Assembly (NCBI GenBank): GCA_041737175.1
Contig: JBGSSF010000009.1
Coordinates: 62,001 to 126,000 of the forward strand
Direction: 5' to 3'
DNA from: UBA5072 sp041737175
GTDB lineage: Bacteria; Bacteroidota; Bacteroidia; Bacteroidales; UBA10428
Length of the DNA stretch: 64,000 nt
Part shown: positions 43,018 through 53,040 of the stretch, piece by piece
How the letters are laid out: every line of letters starts with the position of its first letter
How positions within the stretch are numbered: position 1 is the first letter of the stretch
Notes under the pieces: model-generated
What the model was told of the DNA's origin: nothing
Seen by the model: the letters and a program-made list of their open reading frames with translations, nothing else
The model's database searches: none
Program-made: the position numbers and the translations under genes

Positions 43018-43719
43018 GTGAAAAAACTTAAAATCCTGTGTTTACAGCATGTATCCTTCGAGGGTCCTGCCATTATCAGGGACTGGGCTTTACGTAAAGG
43101 TCATGAATTCAATACTATTCATTTGTACAGCCATGATGAATTCCCTGATATTGGAAACATGGACTGGCTTGTGATCATGGGTGGTCCCATGAGTGTTCAT
43201 GATCGTAAACGGTATCCCTGGTTAAAATTGGAAATTGCCTTCATCCGGCAGGCCATTGAGCAATCAAAAGTAGTTTTGGGTATCTGTCTGGGAGCGCAAC
43301 TAATTGCCAGAGCATTGGGAGTTCAGGTTAGTCAGGGTGAATATCCGGAAATCGGATGGTTCCCGGTTCGCATCAACAAGTATGCAGCGTATAAGATGGG
43401 ATTCGATTTTCTTCCTGAAGAAATCACTCCATTTCACTGGCACCAGGAAACCTTTGATATTCCGTCAGGAGCGATGCATCTCGCCTCGTCCACCCTTTTT
43501 CCCAACCAGGCATTTCTATATGAAGACAAGATGCTGGCGCTGCAATTCCATTTTGAAATGGATTTTGCCGCAATTCAGGAGATTATTCAGCATTCATTAG
43601 CAGAATCAAGCCCGGAAGAATTTGTTCAGCGGGCAAACACAATTCTGGAAAACACGCGACATATTTCTGCCAACAATGAGCTGATGTGCAAAATCCTGGA
43701 TAAATTCGAGTCATTCTGA
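43018..43719 (+). CDS. Class I glutamine-amidotransferase-like protein
   Basis: The most likely start is GTG at 43018, directly after the flavodiiron stop; an ATG at 42985 or 42955 would overlap that gene. About 234 residues in the GMP-synthase-like (GATase1) fold: MGGPMSVHDRKRYPWLKLE, VLGICLGAQLIARALG with the nucleophilic Cys, and ALQFHFEMD with the His-Glu pair. These small proteins may hydrolyse gamma-glutamyl bonds. Placement behind the flavodiiron gene suggests translational coupling. Confidence 0.85.
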   Translation: MKKLKILCLQHVSFEGPAIIRDWALRKGHEFNTIHLYSHDEFPDIGNMDWLVIMGGPMSVHDRKRYPWLKLEIAFIRQAIEQSKVVLGICLGAQLIARALGVQVSQGEYPEIGWFPVRINKYAAYKMGFDFLPEEITPFHWHQETFDIPSGAMHLASSTLFPNQAFLYEDKMLALQFHFEMDFAAIQEIIQHSLAESSPEEFVQRANTILENTRHISANNELMCKILDKFESF

Positions 43720-43815
43720 TAAATCCAGATTCCTCGTCTGTTTTCCCAAATATGAATCCCTCTTTCAACAAAAAGGCAATTCAACTGTTGTTCTGTTATA
43801 CAAATAACAAAAGAA

Positions 43816-44823
43816 ATGAAAGTTGCCGTTTTCAGCACCAAGTCTTATGACCGGGAGTACCTCGATGAGGCCAACGGGACCTCGGAGCATGACCTGGTAT
43901 ATTTCGAAACCTCCTTAAAACCCAGAACAACAAAACTAGCCGAGCACTTTGATGCGGTATGTGTTTTTGTAAATGATATCCTGTCGAAGGAGGTCCTAGA
44001 ATCGCTGGCGTCATTGAAAGTCAAAGCTATTGTGCTGAGATGCGCGGGATTTAACAACGTGGAACTTGAAACAGCCTGCCGGCTAGGGCTAAAGGTCCTG
44101 CGAGTTCCCGCATATTCACCAAACGCAGTTGCTGAGCATGCTGTGGCATTAATCATGACCCTTAACCGGAAAACCCATAAGGCCTATAACCGGGTACGGG
44201 AGGGTAATTTCTCCATTGAAAGGCTCATGGGTTTCGAACTTTATGGAAAGACCGTCGGGGTTATCGGTACCGGCAGGATTGGCGCATCCTTTGCCCGGAT
44301 CATGCAAGGATTCGGCAGTAAGGTTGTGGCGTACGATGTATATCCCAGCCCCGCATTGGTTGAAGCCGGTGTTGATTACCTGACGCTTGAAGAAGTGTTC
44401 CGGAAATCGGACATTATTTCTCTTCATTGTCCGTTGACACCCGAAACCAACCGGATGATCAACAAAAACACACTGGGCATTATGAAAAAGGGTGCAATGC
44501 TGATCAATACCAGCAGGGGAAAACTCATTGACAGCGAGGCGGCTATTGAAGCACTGAAAGAGGGACAACTGGGTTACCTCGGAATTGATGTATATGAACA
44601 GGAGGAAAAACTCTTCTTCAAGGACCTTTCAGAAATTGTTATCCTCGATGATAAGATCTCGCGGCTGATGACTTTCCCAAATGTGCTAGTAACAGCTCAC
44701 CAGGCTTATTTTACTGATAATGCGCTGACCCAGATAGCCCAAACCACCATTCAAAACCTGACCGATTTGGAGAACGGAAATATCAATCCCCAAAATCAGG
44801 TTTGCGCCGACAGGATAAAATAA
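43816..44823 (+). CDS. D-2-hydroxyacid dehydrogenase (D-lactate dehydrogenase-like)
   Basis: 335 residues. The Rossmann motif GKTVGVIGTGRIGASFARI, the LHCPLTPET and NTSRGKLIDSEA blocks (catalytic Arg), an acidic residue in GIDVYEQEEKLFF and the catalytic His in TAHQAYFTDNAL are in place. The length and the YEQEE segment are closer to LdhA-type D-lactate dehydrogenases than to phosphoglycerate dehydrogenase. It interconverts pyruvate and D-lactate. The DUF116 gene follows after 31 bp. Confidence 0.9.
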   Translation: MKVAVFSTKSYDREYLDEANGTSEHDLVYFETSLKPRTTKLAEHFDAVCVFVNDILSKEVLESLASLKVKAIVLRCAGFNNVELETACRLGLKVLRVPAYSPNAVAEHAVALIMTLNRKTHKAYNRVREGNFSIERLMGFELYGKTVGVIGTGRIGASFARIMQGFGSKVVAYDVYPSPALVEAGVDYLTLEEVFRKSDIISLHCPLTPETNRMINKNTLGIMKKGAMLINTSRGKLIDSEAAIEALKEGQLGYLGIDVYEQEEKLFFKDLSEIVILDDKISRLMTFPNVLVTAHQAYFTDNALTQIAQTTIQNLTDLENGNINPQNQVCADRIK

Positions 44824-44854
44824 TTGAGTATCTTTTTAATTTGCAATAGAACGG

Positions 44855-45670
44855 ATGAATAAGGAAGAACTGGAATATCGGCCAATCGATGGTAAGACTT
44901 ATACTTTATTTGGCAATTCCGTGTCAACACAGAAGTATTATGAAACCATCCGCATGCTAACTGATACTATATTGGAAGGCATTAAGGATATCTCCACGGT
45001 TATTAGAATACTCGACAATTATTCATCCAGAAAGAATTTCCTGCCTGGGCTGTTGGACAGCAGAAATGACAAAACACACATTTCAACTATTGTTAAATTG
45101 ATCACCCCCCGTTTAAAAGAATTCACTGAAGAGACCGAAGACCATCTGAAAAGTTTGCCTATCCTAAAGTTTTGGGACAGGAGACTCGCCACAACCAGGG
45201 ATCAGTATCATTTGTACATGATTGAGATTGAACTGACCAACCGTTTGTATAAATCCGAATTTAAAAAGGCCAATAAAAAAGTAGCTTTGTTGCCGTATTG
45301 TCTCCGCGACTTTTCAGCGAACTGCAAGGCTGTCAAAACAGATTTTGACTATCAATGCAAGCATTGTTCCAAGATTTGTTATCAGAATCATGTATCTGCC
45401 ATTCTTAAAAAGCATAATATAGAACCGTATATATGGATGAGCGGTAGCATGAAGCAACTGGCCAGATATGCACTGAAGAACGGAAAATCATTTGCCGTGC
45501 TGGGGATTGCCTGCATTCCGGAACTTCTTTGGGGTATGCGGAACTGCCGAAGGAACAACATTCCTGTTGCAGGACTCCCGCTGAATGCAAACCGCTGTAT
45601 CAGATGGTTTGGAGAGTTTCATACAAATTCAGTTGATCTTGGTGAATTGGAAAAACTGGTTTCTGTTTAA
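44855..45670 (+). CDS. DUF116-domain protein
   Basis: 271 residues, soluble. The conserved part is in the second half: LLPYCLRDFSANCKAV, then CKHCSKICYQ (possible metal-binding Cys), SGSMKQLARYALKNG, GIACIPELLWGMRNC and GLPLNANRC. DUF116 proteins have no established function, though clustered Cys residues suggest a metal site. The N-terminal about 150 residues are helical. Its stop overlaps the convergent acyl-CoA ligase gene by 4 bp. Confidence 0.82.
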   Translation: MNKEELEYRPIDGKTYTLFGNSVSTQKYYETIRMLTDTILEGIKDISTVIRILDNYSSRKNFLPGLLDSRNDKTHISTIVKLITPRLKEFTEETEDHLKSLPILKFWDRRLATTRDQYHLYMIEIELTNRLYKSEFKKANKKVALLPYCLRDFSANCKAVKTDFDYQCKHCSKICYQNHVSAILKKHNIEPYIWMSGSMKQLARYALKNGKSFAVLGIACIPELLWGMRNCRRNNIPVAGLPLNANRCIRWFGEFHTNSVDLGELEKLVSV

Positions 45671-47310
45671 GAACACAATCCCTTCACATATTCAAACCCC
45701 ATTTCCCGGAGCTTGTATTTTTGTATTTTACCACTGGCAGTTTTCGGAAAATCATCCACAAACAAGACATGTCTAGGTATCTTAATGCGTGATATCTTCC
45801 CACGGCAGAATTCCTGAACGTCCTCCTGGGTAAGACTCTGACCTGCCTTTACTTTCACAAAGGCACCCACTATTTCACCGTATTTCTCATCGGGTATTCC
45901 GGCCACTTCAACCATTTCGATCTGCGGCATCTGGTAGAGGAAATTTTCAATTTCACGCGGGTAAATGTTCTCGCCGCCCCGGATGATCATGTCCTTTATA
46001 CGGCCTGTGATCCGGTAGAAACCTTCGGTGGTCTTCACGGCCAGATCGCCTGAATGCAGCCAGCCATCCTTATCGATGGCCTTTGCCGTAGCCTCCGGAT
46101 TATTATAATACCCCTTCATCACATTGTAACCGCGACAGCAGATCTCACCCTGGACTTCAGGTTGACACTCCTCACCCGTTTCGGGATCAACCACCATGAC
46201 TTCAACGCCCGGATAATTGGTTCCGACGGTTGTTGCTCTCACTTCGGGAGAATCAGTGATCCGGGTGGCCGTCATGCCGGGTGAGGACTCGGTAAGACCA
46301 TATACAATAATCAGGTCCCGGCAGTTCATTTTATTCATCACCTGGTTCATGGTTTCGATGGGGCAAAGAGATCCGGCCATAATTCCGGTGCGCAGGCTGC
46401 TCAGATCGAACATGTTGAACATGGGATGATTGAGCTCTGCGATAAACATGGTAGGTACTCCATATAATGCAGTGCACCTTTCTTTCTGTACCGATGCCAG
46501 TACCAGCAAGGGATCGAATTCCTCCACAAAAACCATGGTGGCGCCGTGCGTAATGACAGCGCACATGGCCAGAACGCATCCAAAACAATGAAAGAGCGGC
46601 ACACATACCAGCAAACGGTCAGCCTGGGTGTAATGCATACAATCACCTGTGCTCTGACCACAATTCACAATGTTGTGATGACTCAGCATCACGCCTTTTG
46701 GAAATCCCGTTGTACCGGAGGTGTACTGCATATTCACCACATCATGACAGGTAATTCTTTGCCTGGCCTTGTCAATTTCCTCATCGGGCAGGTAAGATCC
46801 AAGCAGGATCAGTTCATGGGTATTATACATGCCCTTGTGCTTCTGGGGTCCGATAAAAACCACATTTTTTAGTTGCGGAAATTTGCCACTGACAAGCTCT
46901 CCACGTACACATGTTTTCAATTCAGGAACCAGTTCAAAAACCATGCTCACATAATCACTGTCGCGGTATCCGTCTATAAGACACAAGGTATGGAGATCCG
47001 CATTTTTTAACAGAAACTCCAGTTCGGACAGTTTATAACTGGTGTTCACAGTAACCAGGATGGCGCCAATTTTCGCAGTGGCATACATGAATGTTGACCA
47101 GTCGGGTACATTGGTAGCCCATATGCCCACTTTATCACCCTGTTTTACACCGATAGCCATCAATCCCTTGGCAAGCTGATCCACCCTCGTATTGAACTGG
47201 GCATAGCTAAACCGCAGGTTTCTGTCGGGATAGACAATAAATTCATGGTCGGGGGTCTCACGTGCCCATTTTTCCAGCAGTTCACCCAATGTAGATTCAA
47301 TAAGCTGCAT
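45667..47310 (-). CDS. AMP-binding acyl-CoA ligase (fatty-acid-CoA ligase family)
   Basis: Activates a carboxylic acid through an acyl-AMP intermediate. 547 residues: YTSGTTGFPKGVMLSH (P-loop, about 190-205), GLTESSPG, GWLHSGDLAVKTTEGFYRI, GRIKDMIIRGGENIYPRE and the catalytic Lys region KTASGKIQKYKLRE. The set fits medium- to long-chain acyl-CoA synthetases, but chain length cannot be read. The cupin-XRE regulator is 11 bp upstream on the same strand and probably controls it. Confidence 0.93.
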   Translation of the reverse strand: MQLIESTLGELLEKWARETPDHEFIVYPDRNLRFSYAQFNTRVDQLAKGLMAIGVKQGDKVGIWATNVPDWSTFMYATAKIGAILVTVNTSYKLSELEFLLKNADLHTLCLIDGYRDSDYVSMVFELVPELKTCVRGELVSGKFPQLKNVVFIGPQKHKGMYNTHELILLGSYLPDEEIDKARQRITCHDVVNMQYTSGTTGFPKGVMLSHHNIVNCGQSTGDCMHYTQADRLLVCVPLFHCFGCVLAMCAVITHGATMVFVEEFDPLLVLASVQKERCTALYGVPTMFIAELNHPMFNMFDLSSLRTGIMAGSLCPIETMNQVMNKMNCRDLIIVYGLTESSPGMTATRITDSPEVRATTVGTNYPGVEVMVVDPETGEECQPEVQGEICCRGYNVMKGYYNNPEATAKAIDKDGWLHSGDLAVKTTEGFYRITGRIKDMIIRGGENIYPREIENFLYQMPQIEMVEVAGIPDEKYGEIVGAFVKVKAGQSLTQEDVQEFCRGKISRIKIPRHVLFVDDFPKTASGKIQKYKLREMGFEYVKGLCS

Positions 47311-47321
47311 TTTGTAAGGTA

Positions 47322-47894
47322 TTAGACGGGTACGTAAATCACGCCGAGAATCCTGGCTTTGGGACCCGGTGTAGTAACCAGGTGTTCTACAATAGAGTCA
47401 AGGTATATGCTGTCACCTTTATGAAGCTCAAAGATATCGGTTCCATAAGCGACAGTTATAGCGCCTTCCATCACAAAAATGAACTCCTCTCCCTCGTGGG
47501 ATGACTTGAACATTTTCTTGCTTTCACCGGGTTCGATATCAACTATGAACGGCTCCATGTGGCGGCCTGCCTTGTTGGGCGCCATATTGTAAAAAGTAAG
47601 ATGCTCCCGGCTCTTGTCTTCATTGGTTGAAAAACTATAACCCGATTGCCATTCATTGGCCCTGGTAATAGAAGGTCCCTCCTTCTCGCTGTCGTCAAGA
47701 AGCGTGCCAAGCCTTATACCCAGCGCGCGTGAAATGCGGATAAGAACTCCAAGCGAGGGAATGGATACGCCAGATTCGATCAGGTTTAGCTGACTGACAG
47801 ACAGTCCCGACCTTGTTGCCAGAATCACAGGTTCCATGTTTTTCAGGGAGCGCATTGCCGTAACTTTTTCACCAATGGGATGTTTACTTTGCAT
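47322..47894 (-). CDS. XRE-cupin transcriptional regulator
   Basis: 190 residues. The N-terminal about 65 form a HTH (ILATRSGLSVSQLNLIESGV) and residues 110-190 a cupin (HMEPFIVDIEPGESKK, SHEGEEFIFVMEGAITVAYG, LHKGDSIYLDSIVEHLV) for small-molecule sensing. It is the first gene of the unit with the acyl-CoA ligase and is divergent from lemA across a 111-bp AT-rich spacer. Confidence 0.92.
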   Translation of the reverse strand: MQSKHPIGEKVTAMRSLKNMEPVILATRSGLSVSQLNLIESGVSIPSLGVLIRISRALGIRLGTLLDDSEKEGPSITRANEWQSGYSFSTNEDKSREHLTFYNMAPNKAGRHMEPFIVDIEPGESKKMFKSSHEGEEFIFVMEGAITVAYGTDIFELHKGDSIYLDSIVEHLVTTPGPKARILGVIYVPV

Positions 47895-48005
47895 ATAGCG
47901 GTTGTTTTAAATCACAAAATGAACCGTGAAAATAGAAAAAGAAAGGAAATGAACATAAATATTAATATAATATATTAGCAGATCATTCACCAATACCTAA
48001 AAGTC

Positions 48006-48563
48006 ATGACAATATTTATCCTGGCCATACTGGCAGTGCTGGTTTTTCTGGTTATCGGACTGTATAACAGACTGGTAAAATTAAGAAACCTTCGCGAAAA
48101 TGCCTTTGCTGATATCGATGTACAGTTGAAGCAGCGACTCGATCTGATTCCCCAGCTGGTTGAAGCCGTTAAGGCATATATGAAACATGAAAGTACTGTT
48201 CTTACGGATATCACCAATGCCCGTACAAACGGACTACAGGCAAAAACAATCAATGAAAAAATCGTTGCCGAGAATCAGTTATCCAACGCCTTACAGGGAC
48301 TCCGGGTTGCCGTTGAAGCCTATCCTGATCTGAAGGCAAGTCAGAATTTCATTCAACTCCAGGAGGAAATTTCAGATATTGAGAACAAACTGGCTGCCGC
48401 ACGCAGATTCTTTAATTCGGCAACCAAGGAACTCAACAATGCCGTTCAGACCTTTCCTTCGAATATCCTGGCAGGCATATTTGGTTTTCAGAAGGAACCC
48501 ATGTTCGATTTGGGTGCTGATCAGCGCACAAATGCAGAAGAAGCTCCTAAACTTAACTTTTAG
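48006..48563 (+). CDS. LemA family membrane protein
   Basis: 185 residues: one N-terminal transmembrane helix (IFILAILAVLVFLVIGLYN) then the helical LemA domain (RENAFADIDVQLKQRLDLIP, LVEAVKAYMKHE, RRFFNSATKELNNAVQTFPS). LemA proteins are commonly paired with M48-type peptidases or TPM proteins; here an M48 gene follows 5 bp on. The molecular role is unsettled. Confidence 0.95.
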   Translation: MTIFILAILAVLVFLVIGLYNRLVKLRNLRENAFADIDVQLKQRLDLIPQLVEAVKAYMKHESTVLTDITNARTNGLQAKTINEKIVAENQLSNALQGLRVAVEAYPDLKASQNFIQLQEEISDIENKLAAARRFFNSATKELNNAVQTFPSNILAGIFGFQKEPMFDLGADQRTNAEEAPKLNF

Positions 48564-48568
48564 CTGGC

Positions 48569-49513
48569 ATGCAATATGTCGGGCTCCATACGCAAATCCT
48601 CAAGAACAATTTGAAGTCGGTATTCCTGTTGATTTTATTTCCAACAGTTATCCTTTTGCTGGTGTGGATTTTTTTGTACCTGGTTACAGAACAACCTGAG
48701 CAAAAGTTTTATTACACCAATCAGAATTTTCTGCGTTACATTCCGTGGGTATCTATTGCCATTCTGCTGTGGTTCACGATCGCTTACTTCTTTCATACAG
48801 GCATGATCAGAAAGGCAACCGGTTCAGTTGCGCTGGAGCGAATGGAGAACAAAAGGATTTATAATCTGGTGGAAAACCTATGCATTGGCTGTGGCATGCC
48901 CATGCCTAAAATAAACCTGATTGAGGACGATTCCCTGAACGCCTTTGCAAGTGGAATAAATCCGTCCACTTTTACAGTTTCACTATCCAGGGGGATTATT
49001 AACAAGCTCAACGATGAAGAGCTGGAGGCGGTTATTGCGCATGAACTTACACATATCAGAAACCGGGACGTGCGGTTATTGATCATTTCCATCATTTTCG
49101 TAGGGATCTTTGCCTTCGTTACCGAAGCCTTGTTTCGGGTAGTTCGCTTCGGTGGCGGGGGCAGCAGCAGAGGAAAAAAGGGCAGTGGCGGCATCATCCT
49201 GATTGCCTTGATTATAGCCGCATTTGGTTACCTGTTATCCAGCATATTCCGCTTTGCGCTTTCCAAAAAAAGGGAGTACCTGGCCGATGCAGGTTCCGCT
49301 GAAATGACGAAGAATCCTCTCGCTCTGGCTTCTGCGCTGGAAAAAATTTCCACGGATTCACAGATCGAGGCTGTGCAGCGTAAGGATGTTGCTCAGCTTT
49401 TTATTGACAATCCCCGCGAGAAGATAAAGAATAATCCTCTTTCGTCTCTGGCATTAATCTTTGCCACTCACCCCCCGATTGAAAAGAGGATTGAACTTTT
49501 AAAACAGTTCTAA
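48569..49513 (+). CDS. M48-family membrane metalloprotease (HtpX-like)
   Basis: 314 residues. Two N-terminal membrane helices, the zinc motif VIAHELTHIRNRDV (about residues 154-167), further helices (LLIISIIFVGIFAFVT, GGIILIALIIAAFGYLL) and SKKREYLADAGSAEMT with the third zinc ligand Glu. HtpX-type proteases degrade misfolded membrane proteins. Its 5-bp spacing to lemA indicates co-transcription. It ends overlapping the convergent serine-hydrolase gene by 4 bp. Confidence 0.94.
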   Translation: MQYVGLHTQILKNNLKSVFLLILFPTVILLLVWIFLYLVTEQPEQKFYYTNQNFLRYIPWVSIAILLWFTIAYFFHTGMIRKATGSVALERMENKRIYNLVENLCIGCGMPMPKINLIEDDSLNAFASGINPSTFTVSLSRGIINKLNDEELEAVIAHELTHIRNRDVRLLIISIIFVGIFAFVTEALFRVVRFGGGGSSRGKKGSGGIILIALIIAAFGYLLSSIFRFALSKKREYLADAGSAEMTKNPLALASALEKISTDSQIEAVQRKDVAQLFIDNPREKIKNNPLSSLALIFATHPPIEKRIELLKQF

Positions 49514-51525
49514 GGCTGTTTTTCGAACCAAAGATCTTTTACCCGGCCGCTGGAAACTTTGCAGCCTGTGATATTGTTTTTCTCATCCCGCACAAAATTT
49601 ACCTGACCAAAGAACCACTGGTCACAGGAGAATTGATCGGGTTTAACAGGGGTCAGCATAAAATCACTGATCCGGGGATGGCTGGCAATCAGTTTGCCCA
49701 GCTTTACATGAAAAGTATAAGCAGTACTCAACTCAGGGCTGTAAAAGCTTCCGGTAAATACTGATAAATCAATTGAGTCAGGATCAAAAGGCATAATCTT
49801 CGGGGCCAGGGTTTCCTGTCCGTTCATATGAACTTTCATTTTATCAACTTCTCCCTTTTCATTTTTCAGAAATACCACTTTTGTATCCATTCCTTTTATT
49901 GCGAAATCACTTTCAGTAAACTGGCTGAGCAGAATCTTCGACAAACCAGGAGCTTCAGCATACAATTTATTGTTGTCCTGTGTAATGGTCACGATCACTC
50001 CGGGTTGAAGCTCATATTGCCCGCAGTAGGGCCTCAGTAATTCTGGGTTTCCAATAAAGGATCTGCTTTCTGTGGATGTATCACCGGATGTCTCTGCTTT
50101 TTTCTTAACCACAAATTTATCCTTGAGATAAATATCTGAGATCTTCATGGCCAAGCCGCCCGGATTGAATGAGGCCTCGTTGCTGAATACAATTACTGAA
50201 AACCTTTGATCAGGAAAGCGTCCCAGAAAGGTGCGATAACCTGCATCGGCTCCGCCGTGGCTGATGAATTTCAGGCCCTTGTATATGCCAACATCCTGAC
50301 CAAGTGCGTAGGAGATGGTATCACCATTGTTTAGAATTCCTCGTTCATTCATTTGCTCAAAAAGATCCCTGTCGCCAACCACCGGATTTTCGAAATTCAT
50401 GGCCCATTGACTCAGGTCTTCGACTGTAGTGAATAAACTGGTTGCGCCAACATTGGCATAACTTAATCCACTTTTCTTAAGACCAGAAATATCCGTATAA
50501 TAGGAATAGGCCCTGTTTTTAACAATTTTCTCATGGTCATCATAGAAAAGGGTATTGGTCATCTTTAAGGGCTTAAAAATACGTTCCCGTGTAAATTCCG
50601 CAAAAGTCTGTCCCGATACCCTGGCCACAACCTCAGCTAAAAGCGTAAATCCTGTGTTGCAATAAAGAAACGCATCACCGGGATTAAAATTAAGATCCTG
50701 CTGCCTGCTCACCAGTTTCAGGATATGCTCTTTGGTGATCACGTCATCCAAACGCCAACCTGCCATAGCAAGCAGGTTCCACTGATCACGCAGACCGCTG
50801 GTATGGTGGGCCAGCTGTCTCAATGTAATGGTTTTACCAAAATCAGGAACCTCCGGAATATATTTTCTGATATCATCGTCCAGGGATAGTCTCCCCTCAC
50901 TGGCAAGGAGCAATACAGAAAAGGTTGTAAACTGCTTGGATACTGAAGCGATATGAAATACTGTGGATGGTGTAATGGGAATGTTATATTCAAGATTGGC
51001 AATTCCATATCCTTTTGCATAAACTATTCTGCCGTCTTGAACGACTGCAATGGCAGCTCCCGGTGATTCCGGGTTGTTCCAGACCGTAAAAAGTTGGTCA
51101 ATTTGCTTTTCAGGAGTTAACGCCCGGGGCTCGGTTCTTACCATGTCGAGCTGATAATTTCCGGATGGAACACTGGCAACGAGGGGACTGACTTCGAGGA
51201 GATAGTTACCCTTTTTGTGGGTAATCAAAGTTATATTTTCAGGCCCATTCTCACCGTTGGGACTGTCAAATTCTTCAATCTTCTTTCCGTCAGGATCATA
51301 GGTTGTTATGATTAAGTCAATCCCCTTCTGGATAAGTTTGAAAAAAACAAACTGGTCCGCTTCTAGTTTTATGATGTATTGGTGCGCTTCATCAGAATTT
51401 ATTTCCCTGAAAACAGTCTTGCCTTTCTGCAATTCATTTTGTGCGGTTTGTGATCGCAACGGCCCTGTCTGAAGGAGGATGAGCGACAACAATAGAGTGC
51501 CAGTGTAAATCAGTAGTTTTCTCAT
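49510..51525 (-). CDS. Secreted serine hydrolase of the class C beta-lactamase-related family
   Basis: 671 residues with a signal peptide (LLIYTGTLLLSLILLQTGPLRSQ). Residues about 30-130 are a beta-sandwich like a bacterial pre-peptidase C-terminal domain. The serine hydrolase domain (about 145-460) has SVSK (SxxK), FLYCNTGFTLL (YxN) and SHGGADAGYRTF (replacing KTG). A C-terminal beta-rich region (about 500-671) follows, as in Bacteroidota serine hydrolases. Members are esterases, peptidases or DD-carboxypeptidase relatives; the substrate is unknown. Confidence 0.88.
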   Translation of the reverse strand: MRKLLIYTGTLLLSLILLQTGPLRSQTAQNELQKGKTVFREINSDEAHQYIIKLEADQFVFFKLIQKGIDLIITTYDPDGKKIEEFDSPNGENGPENITLITHKKGNYLLEVSPLVASVPSGNYQLDMVRTEPRALTPEKQIDQLFTVWNNPESPGAAIAVVQDGRIVYAKGYGIANLEYNIPITPSTVFHIASVSKQFTTFSVLLLASEGRLSLDDDIRKYIPEVPDFGKTITLRQLAHHTSGLRDQWNLLAMAGWRLDDVITKEHILKLVSRQQDLNFNPGDAFLYCNTGFTLLAEVVARVSGQTFAEFTRERIFKPLKMTNTLFYDDHEKIVKNRAYSYYTDISGLKKSGLSYANVGATSLFTTVEDLSQWAMNFENPVVGDRDLFEQMNERGILNNGDTISYALGQDVGIYKGLKFISHGGADAGYRTFLGRFPDQRFSVIVFSNEASFNPGGLAMKISDIYLKDKFVVKKKAETSGDTSTESRSFIGNPELLRPYCGQYELQPGVIVTITQDNNKLYAEAPGLSKILLSQFTESDFAIKGMDTKVVFLKNEKGEVDKMKVHMNGQETLAPKIMPFDPDSIDLSVFTGSFYSPELSTAYTFHVKLGKLIASHPRISDFMLTPVKPDQFSCDQWFFGQVNFVRDEKNNITGCKVSSGRVKDLWFEKQP

Positions 51526-51551
51526 GGTTCATGGATGGGTTGATATTACTA

Positions 51552-52271
51552 TTACGATGTCAGCGAGATCTTTCTGAAAAATCCCCAGGTTATAATGATA
51601 GCTAAAATGGTTATGGCAATAAGGGAGGCAATTACTATCGATCGGTAATCATGCTGGCGTTTAAGAATAATACCTGTAAATGCCCAGATCACGGATAATC
51701 CGATAAAGGGATTCCGAAACTTATACATTGCCAGGGCTGTAATAATTAACCCTGCAAATATCATAAGAATAGTCCAGGTTTCTTCAGAAACACCAAAGCC
51801 ATCCCAGTTGTAATTAACCAGAAGGGCAGTGACATTGGCAATGGTTGCAATGCATATCCATCCCAGGTAAATTCCGAAGATTGCTTTGATTATGCCTTGG
51901 GGCTGTTCACTTACCAGTATGTTTATATAAATCAGCGTGATCAAAAGACCTGTCATAATAAGCAATGAAAGCGGCAGTTTCTCATAGTGCCAGAGGACAA
52001 TCCACAAAGCATTCAGTATACAGGTGATGGCAAAGGGCCATCCGATTTTTGTTGTCGTCACCTGACCGGATCCTGTGAACTGTAGTATGCAATATACCGC
52101 CAGCAAAAGGTAGATCGCCCCCCATATTGAAAACGTAATTCCGGCAGGAACAAAGAGATTGGGATAAGAATCGGAAAGTTGCCCGGTTGTTTTGTTATTC
52201 AGGGGTAATGCATTGGCAAGGTAGTTCATCACGATCATCCCTCCAAACAGCAGAATATTCAAATATTTCAT
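51552..52271 (-). CDS. TspO/MBR-like membrane protein
   Basis: 239 residues and about seven membrane helices. The opening (GGMIVMNYLANALPLNN, then YPNLFVPAGITFSIWGAIYL) matches the tryptophan-rich sensory protein relatives of TspO. Canonical TspO is five-helix and shorter, so this is a longer variant. Its start codon overlaps the stop of the secreted-protein gene by 4 bp. Ligand and role are unknown. Confidence 0.75.
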   Translation of the reverse strand: MKYLNILLFGGMIVMNYLANALPLNNKTTGQLSDSYPNLFVPAGITFSIWGAIYLLLAVYCILQFTGSGQVTTTKIGWPFAITCILNALWIVLWHYEKLPLSLLIMTGLLITLIYINILVSEQPQGIIKAIFGIYLGWICIATIANVTALLVNYNWDGFGVSEETWTILMIFAGLIITALAMYKFRNPFIGLSVIWAFTGIILKRQHDYRSIVIASLIAITILAIIITWGFFRKISLTS

Positions 52272-52963
52272 CTTACCAGGAATTTCATTAAATCCATCAA
52301 ATCGGATTCCTTGTCGAAATCCACCTTGTTTTGTTTCAGATATTGTTTAATCTCATCCTCTTTCCCGGGAAAGGATTGCATCAAATTGCTTTTCCTGAAA
52401 AGCAGAAATCCGTTTTCAGGTGTATACAGGTAATATTCCTTTTCCTTTCGGACAACAAGGTCATCATTTACAACCAGTTTATAAAAGGATCCTGGTGAGG
52501 AGGATATACTGCTGTATGAAGTGATGGATCCTGTAGAGCTCGTCATACCGTATGCCGCCTGCTTTTTGGTGTCTACTATTTTAACATAATCCTTTAATGC
52601 CAGCTTACAGGATCCATTACTAAACAGCACTTCAAGATATCCATTATCAAAATAGAACGTATCAGTCTCAATGATCACCATTTTTATCTGGTTTGCATTT
52701 GCGATGGCCAGTGTATCTCGCTTCTGAATGAATTCCATGGCTCCGTAAAGAACATTGTAGTTGAATCTGGACTCGGTATAGGTACCTCCTTTAAAAACAG
52801 CAATTCCATCCATGAATGCGGGATACCTGTATCGCTCCTTTTGCGGAAAATAATCAATAATTTTTGTTCCTGCCCTAACGGTAACGGTAGGTTGTGATGC
52901 ACAGGGCTTTGGTAGTAGCCATAACGCCAAAGTTAACAGGATGCAGGAGGTAATATTTTTCAT
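52268..52963 (-). CDS. Secreted protein of unknown function
   Basis: 231 residues with a signal peptide (ITSCILLTLALWLLPKPCA). The mature part is beta-rich (TVRAGTKIIDYFPQKERYRY, AYGMTSSTGSITSYSSISSS, YYLYTPENGFLLFRKSNL) and ends in a charged segment KVDFDKESDLMDLMKFLVR. No domain is recognised. It is translationally coupled to the TspO-like gene (4-bp overlap). Confidence 0.55.
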   Translation of the reverse strand: MKNITSCILLTLALWLLPKPCASQPTVTVRAGTKIIDYFPQKERYRYPAFMDGIAVFKGGTYTESRFNYNVLYGAMEFIQKRDTLAIANANQIKMVIIETDTFYFDNGYLEVLFSNGSCKLALKDYVKIVDTKKQAAYGMTSSTGSITSYSSISSSPGSFYKLVVNDDLVVRKEKEYYLYTPENGFLLFRKSNLMQSFPGKEDEIKQYLKQNKVDFDKESDLMDLMKFLVR

Positions 52964-53040
52964 GATTATGGTAATTGTTTATTTTGATACTTGGGTTCAC
53001 ATGTAACGTCAATTTTCATACCAATATGTTGCTGACATCT

